Source: Halomonas sp. HAL1 (GTDB lineage Bacteria; Pseudomonadota; Gammaproteobacteria; Pseudomonadales; Halomonadaceae). Taken from it: a DNA stretch of 64,000 bases. The stretch lies in the NCBI RefSeq assembly GCF_030544485.1, contig NZ_CP130611.1:62001-126000 (forward strand), given 5' to 3'. Below the pieces are notes generated by a model. The model worked only from the letters and a program-made list of their open reading frames with translations. It had not been told where the DNA came from and searched no databases. This document shows positions 60,841 to 64,000 of the stretch, in pieces (the first letter of the stretch is position 1; each line of letters begins with the position of its first letter). The translations under genes were made by a program, and so were the position numbers.

Positions 60841-60864
60841 CATGCGTAGACGATAGGCAGGCAC

Positions 60865-61428
60865 ATGAGTGAGACAGACCAGAAAACCAGATACCGATCT
60901 CAGCATCCCTTGGCCAGGGTCTTGCCCTTAGCCGGTGGCGTGCTGGGTGCGATGGCGTTCGCTATAGCGGTCATTCCCATAAACCTCCCATGGGCCTCGT
61001 CTAGCACTGGAATGCCAGCCGTAGTGACGTTCGATACCGCCAAATACGTTAATGCCCGGCGTGCAGCAGCCAGTGAGCTGCTAGGGGACGGCGAGGTGCG
61101 AGATTCCGCCGTTTCCACATTGGCTCGTGTAGACAAGGGTGTTCGGCCTGCGATCGTAGAGGCCGCAAATGGCGCCATGGTCATAGTCCGACAAGCAGCC
61201 GTCTTGGACGGCACCATCCCTGACATCACAGACACCGTGTTGGCTGGATTAGGCCTGCCAACAGATGCTCCTACGATCGAGACAAATCTTGATCGTCATG
61301 GAGACACCACTTATAGCGCCTCGAACCTCTATGAGGAGGCACGAGAGCTGGTCAGCCGTGCAAACCAGCAGGCGCGTGAGCGAGCCGCTTCGCAGAGCGA
61401 AGCGGGAATTGAAGAGCTGCTGCCCTGA
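60865..61428 (+). CDS. trbI: TrbI-like F-type conjugation protein
   Basis: 187 residues: one membrane helix (VLPLAGGVLGAMAFAIAVIP), then VVTFDTAKYVNARRAAASEL and MVIVRQAAVLDGTIPDITDT with LAGLGLP, which fit TrbI of F-type systems (VTFD, then AV..G.PDITD). In F it follows traC directly and influences pilus outgrowth. Here it restarts the transfer cluster after the accessory stretch. Confidence 0.72.
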   Translation: MSETDQKTRYRSQHPLARVLPLAGGVLGAMAFAIAVIPINLPWASSSTGMPAVVTFDTAKYVNARRAAASELLGDGEVRDSAVSTLARVDKGVRPAIVEAANGAMVIVRQAAVLDGTIPDITDTVLAGLGLPTDAPTIETNLDRHGDTTYSASNLYEEARELVSRANQQARERAASQSEAGIEELLP

Positions 61429-61522
61429 GCAGTAGATGACTAGAACCTGATGTGGCCATGCCTCGCATGGCGAAGACTTCGCCAGTACCGCTGGCGCTTA
61501 ACTTTGCTCAAGGAGCTTATAG

Positions 61523-62338
61523 ATGAAACACCTTACTTTGATCGCCTCCGCTGTTGCAGTCGCCTCCGCTCTTATCGCTGGGACAGCCATTGCCAATGAC
61601 GACGATACCGGCGCTAGCATAGAGCTTCCGAAGGCCGTGGCTGACCTGGGCATTCCAGGCTCCAAAGTCGACAAGACGTTCGATACCGGGCTGGACGGTA
61701 TCAATGGTTGGGTCATTAGTGTCGAGAACGACACTAATGTGATCTATACCACTGAGGACGGTAAGCATGCGTTTATCGGTATGATCCTAGGTGAGGGTGG
61801 TGAAAACCTGACGCAGGCTCACATGGAGCAGCACATGGAGAATAGCCCGCTGGCCAGCATGCCGAATCGAGCAGGTGCTCAGGACAACGGGTTTGAGAAA
61901 GAGGAAGAGGCCGCAGCACTCGCTCAAATTGAGGAAAGTGCCGCCTACGTTGAAGAAGGAACAGGCGACAAGGTTCTCTATGTTGTCTTCGATACGCAAT
62001 GCGGTTACTGCCAGCAGATGTATCAAACGTCCAGAGCACTCTTGGATGAAGTGACATTCCGCTGGATTCCAGTGGGCTTCATGGGAGAGGGCTCACTCCA
62101 CCAGGCCGCACAAATTATTGACGCGGAGAACCCCGCTGAAGTGCTGGCCACTATAGAAAGAGGCGGCAGTGTTTCCGAATCCCCCAGTACCGAAGCTATG
62201 AACATCGTGAGCGAGAACAGCAACCTGATCCAGCAGTTGGGAATCCGCTCCACACCGAATACGATCTACAAGGATGAAAACGGTGAAGCCCGCATCGTCC
62301 GCGGCGCCCTTCGTGCAGCTGAAATCCGCAACCTGTAA
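61523..62338 (+). CDS. DsbC/DsbG-like thiol isomerase
   Basis: 271 residues with signal peptide (ASAVAVASALIAGTAIANDD). N-terminal dimerisation-like part, then thioredoxin fold with VVFDTQCGYCQQMYQTSRAL (CGYC near residue 160) and cis-Pro in IRSTPNTIYKDENGEARIV. It should proofread disulfides of transfer proteins such as TraU/TraN, like TrbB in F. SD AAGGAG. It is 94 bp after trbI. Confidence 0.85.
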   Translation: MKHLTLIASAVAVASALIAGTAIANDDDTGASIELPKAVADLGIPGSKVDKTFDTGLDGINGWVISVENDTNVIYTTEDGKHAFIGMILGEGGENLTQAHMEQHMENSPLASMPNRAGAQDNGFEKEEEAAALAQIEESAAYVEEGTGDKVLYVVFDTQCGYCQQMYQTSRALLDEVTFRWIPVGFMGEGSLHQAAQIIDAENPAEVLATIERGGSVSESPSTEAMNIVSENSNLIQQLGIRSTPNTIYKDENGEARIVRGALRAAEIRNL

Positions 62339-62410
62339 CCTCCCGCACCTTGAAGAAATGCGCCCTGTCTACCCTAGAGGGAGCCGGGGCGCCCAGCTAG
62401 AGGGCACCCC

Positions 62411-62791
62411 ATGTCTCTACAAGATCAACGCACTGCCAACATTGCGCGGCGAGCGCTTGAAGGAATGTTTCCACAGTTCGCCGTGAACCGCCTATTCCCA
62501 CGTCAACCGCTCAAGGTAGGCCGCGGCACACGGGAGAAAACTGTTTACCCCTTTCGCTGGCTACACCGCCCCCTGACGCTTGAACAGACACGCTGGATCG
62601 CTAACCGGTCAGTTGACTACTGGATGCGGTGGTTCATCGCTTTTGGCGTGTCCCTTTTCCTCTCTGTCAAACTAGGCCCTCCCTACGGGGCTTTTCTTCA
62701 TTTTGGTTTTACGCTACTTGCTGCCTGGACCTTAATAGGTGTGGCCGTAGCTGTTGGAAGGAATAGGAAGACTCCGAGGATTGATGCATGA
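62411..62791 (+). CDS. membrane protein in second transfer block
   Basis: 126 residues; basic N-terminus and two helices (YWMRWFIAFGVSLFLSVKLG and AFLHFGFTLLAAWTLIGVAV). Not recognised; it overlaps the next gene by 4 bp. Confidence 0.55.
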   Translation: MSLQDQRTANIARRALEGMFPQFAVNRLFPRQPLKVGRGTREKTVYPFRWLHRPLTLEQTRWIANRSVDYWMRWFIAFGVSLFLSVKLGPPYGAFLHFGFTLLAAWTLIGVAVAVGRNRKTPRIDA

Positions 62792-63234
62792 CACAAAGCA
62801 ACGAACATTGGTTAGCCTCGTTGGGGCGGGTACTGACCGGGCGACGTAAGCAGTCGGTGGAGGCTAACCGAATTGATCCAAGTGATCCAGCCATCACGAA
62901 GATGACGATTTCTCTGGCCCTGGATCTTCTTAATGAGGATCGATCGCATGAACGTTTCTCGCCGAGAGATCGCGTCTCATGGAAGTGGGGCATGAAGAAC
63001 AAGAGTGTGCCACTAGCCAGGCAAACCGCTGTTGTTCTAAAGGTCCGACAAGATCCCATCACCGATAGTACCCAGTCACCATCATCAACTTATTACGAAG
63101 AGCCCTTGGATGTGCTTGTAGGTATGTATACCCACGAGGGCATATTCAGAGAGCTATGGATAGATGGGCGTCGTCTTTGCTTGCTGACCGATCAACGCTT
63201 AAACAGCCCTAATGATGGCTCTTATGGGGCGTAG
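62788..63234 (+). CDS. hypothetical protein
   Basis: 148 residues, soluble; ALDLLNEDRSHERFSPRDRV then YYEEPLDVLVGMYTHEGIFR. No family recognised. ATGA overlap with the upstream membrane gene suggests joint function. Confidence 0.5.
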   Translation: MTQSNEHWLASLGRVLTGRRKQSVEANRIDPSDPAITKMTISLALDLLNEDRSHERFSPRDRVSWKWGMKNKSVPLARQTAVVLKVRQDPITDSTQSPSSTYYEEPLDVLVGMYTHEGIFRELWIDGRRLCLLTDQRLNSPNDGSYGA

Positions 63235-63242
63235 GGTGAAGA

Positions 63243-63611
63243 ATGATTGATGCTAAGGGCGCCGCAGAAGGCCCGAAAATGTTCGATGAAATACTGACCA
63301 TTGTGGCTAAGGAGCAGCTTGGCTTGGATGGGAGCTACACAGTCTATGCGGTCGAAACGGAACAGATTGATGAGATCAACCTCGAGAAAGTGAAAGGCCT
63401 GGAAGACATCCATCTTCATTGCTTCACCGTAAAACTCCCCCCTGGCTTGGCTAGGGTTAGCCTTGCCCCTCGCGACGGTAATCAATGGCGTATGGATGAG
63501 GCAGTTCATGGGGTAGTGGATTATGGCCATGCAGCTCGAGAAACCCTGAGCGCCAGCCATGGTGGCAACGATCGCCGAATATACATCCCCTCCGTCAGTG
63601 GAAAACACTGA
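63243..63611 (+). CDS. hypothetical protein
   Basis: 122 residues, soluble (FDEILTIVAKEQLGLDGSYT ... HLHCFTVKLPPGLARVSLAP). No family recognised. It starts 8 bp after its neighbour. Confidence 0.5.
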   Translation: MIDAKGAAEGPKMFDEILTIVAKEQLGLDGSYTVYAVETEQIDEINLEKVKGLEDIHLHCFTVKLPPGLARVSLAPRDGNQWRMDEAVHGVVDYGHAARETLSASHGGNDRRIYIPSVSGKH

Positions 63612-63663
63612 ATGCATGGGCTTGCCTAAAGAGATATAATTCATCGTCTGGTATAGATACAAT

Positions 63664-63918
63664 ATGAATAGATATGACAGCCGACTGGACCAGCTGAATG
63701 AGCTTCCCCTCACCAAAGAAGATAAACACTTCATACTTCACTGCCTTCGTGAAGGAGGTGTGGTTGATTATCCACCCGTACTCGCGGCATACCAGGCGTG
63801 CTGGCACAATGCGGCCGAATCAGCCACTGTTCCGCAAAGAGATAACGTGGGGAGGAGGGCAGCTAACACCTTTCTGCGAGAGGCTTTGGGTGTTGAAGCA
63901 CTTGGCCATCCCAGGTAA
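63664..63918 (+). CDS. small hypothetical protein
   Basis: 84 residues, helical (RLDQLNELPLTKEDKHFILH ... RRAANTFLREALGVEALG). It may bind DNA, but no motif proves it. The last 80 bp of the window hold no further gene. Confidence 0.45.
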   Translation: MNRYDSRLDQLNELPLTKEDKHFILHCLREGGVVDYPPVLAAYQACWHNAAESATVPQRDNVGRRAANTFLREALGVEALGHPR

Positions 63919-64000
63919 CTGGCCATCAGTCCGCCAGCGGTATCTAGGGTAGGGGAGGAGGAGTTATACCGTTATCTTTTGCTTACCTTCTATTAGGTGG

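Overview
The window looks like part of a large conjugative plasmid, or a plasmid-like integrative element, from a marine or halophilic gammaproteobacterium. The proteins read like those of Halomonas and relatives, but that is an impression from sequence style, not a database result. I see no rRNA, tRNA, CRISPR array or replication origin.

Left block (1 to about 22,613): an accessory island oriented as a Tn7-like/Tn5053-like transposon. Its right end has tnsA-like, tniA-like and truncated tniB genes and a terminal repeat starting TGTCATTTTCAG at 22,613. Inside are (i) a Cys-rich protein running off the left edge, (ii) an IS3-family element carrying a nested IS110-family element, (iii) a lipid A/envelope modification block (mntP, small membrane gene, eptA-type phosphoethanolamine transferase, PAP2 phosphatase, dgkA, GT9 glycosyltransferase) divergent from a PmrA/PmrB-like two-component system, with a PmrA-type box facing each way, (iv) a nickel efflux block (RcnR/NreA-like repressor, NreB-like MFS pump with His-rich tail, His-rich secreted protein, HupE-like permease, membrane anchor), and (v) an IS66 element. 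The left end of the transposon is not in the window.

Plasmid backbone (22,614 to 39,270): small plasmid genes, then an F-type type IV secretion/conjugation cluster in the order DsbA-like, OmpA-like lipoprotein, unknown protein, lytic transglycosylase, TraA, TraL, TraE, TraK, TraB, TraV, TraC. Two unusual additions follow: an M48 peptidase and a membrane HD-domain protein with a repeat-rich tail. The conjugation cluster resumes only at 60,865 with TrbI-like and DsbC-like genes, so about 21.6 kb (39,271 to 60,864) lies between the two blocks.

The intervening region holds a RES/Xre toxin-antitoxin pair, a CadR/PbrR-regulated metal operon (HMA-CDF transporter, lspA, lnt), an arsenic island (arsR-arsC-arsH-acr3 divergent from arsC2-gapdh-arsJ), an ISL3-family element, lipoproteins, and a series of one- or two-gene cassettes.

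The most interesting signal is that cassette series. At least eight genes (26,594; 40,377; 54,464; 55,963; 56,947; 58,424; 59,845; 60,459, plus a weaker copy before 57,721) are preceded by the same structured leader. It starts CCCCTAtC, then TTGAGACC, a small hairpin, and GGAATGAGAGAGGAG just before the start codon. The hairpin arms differ between copies while keeping pairing, and the outer helix would hide the ribosome binding site. Four of the cassettes also carry the palindrome TGTTTCGCATGCGAAACA 90 to 120 bp upstream of the start codon; two more copies lie at 23,356 and inside the HD-domain gene. Most cassettes end in a terminator of the form AGCCCC...GGGGCTTTTT. One cassette encodes a single-stranded DNA-binding protein. 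By analogy with leading regions of conjugative plasmids, this could be a coordinately controlled set of establishment or anti-defence genes, but that function is inference.
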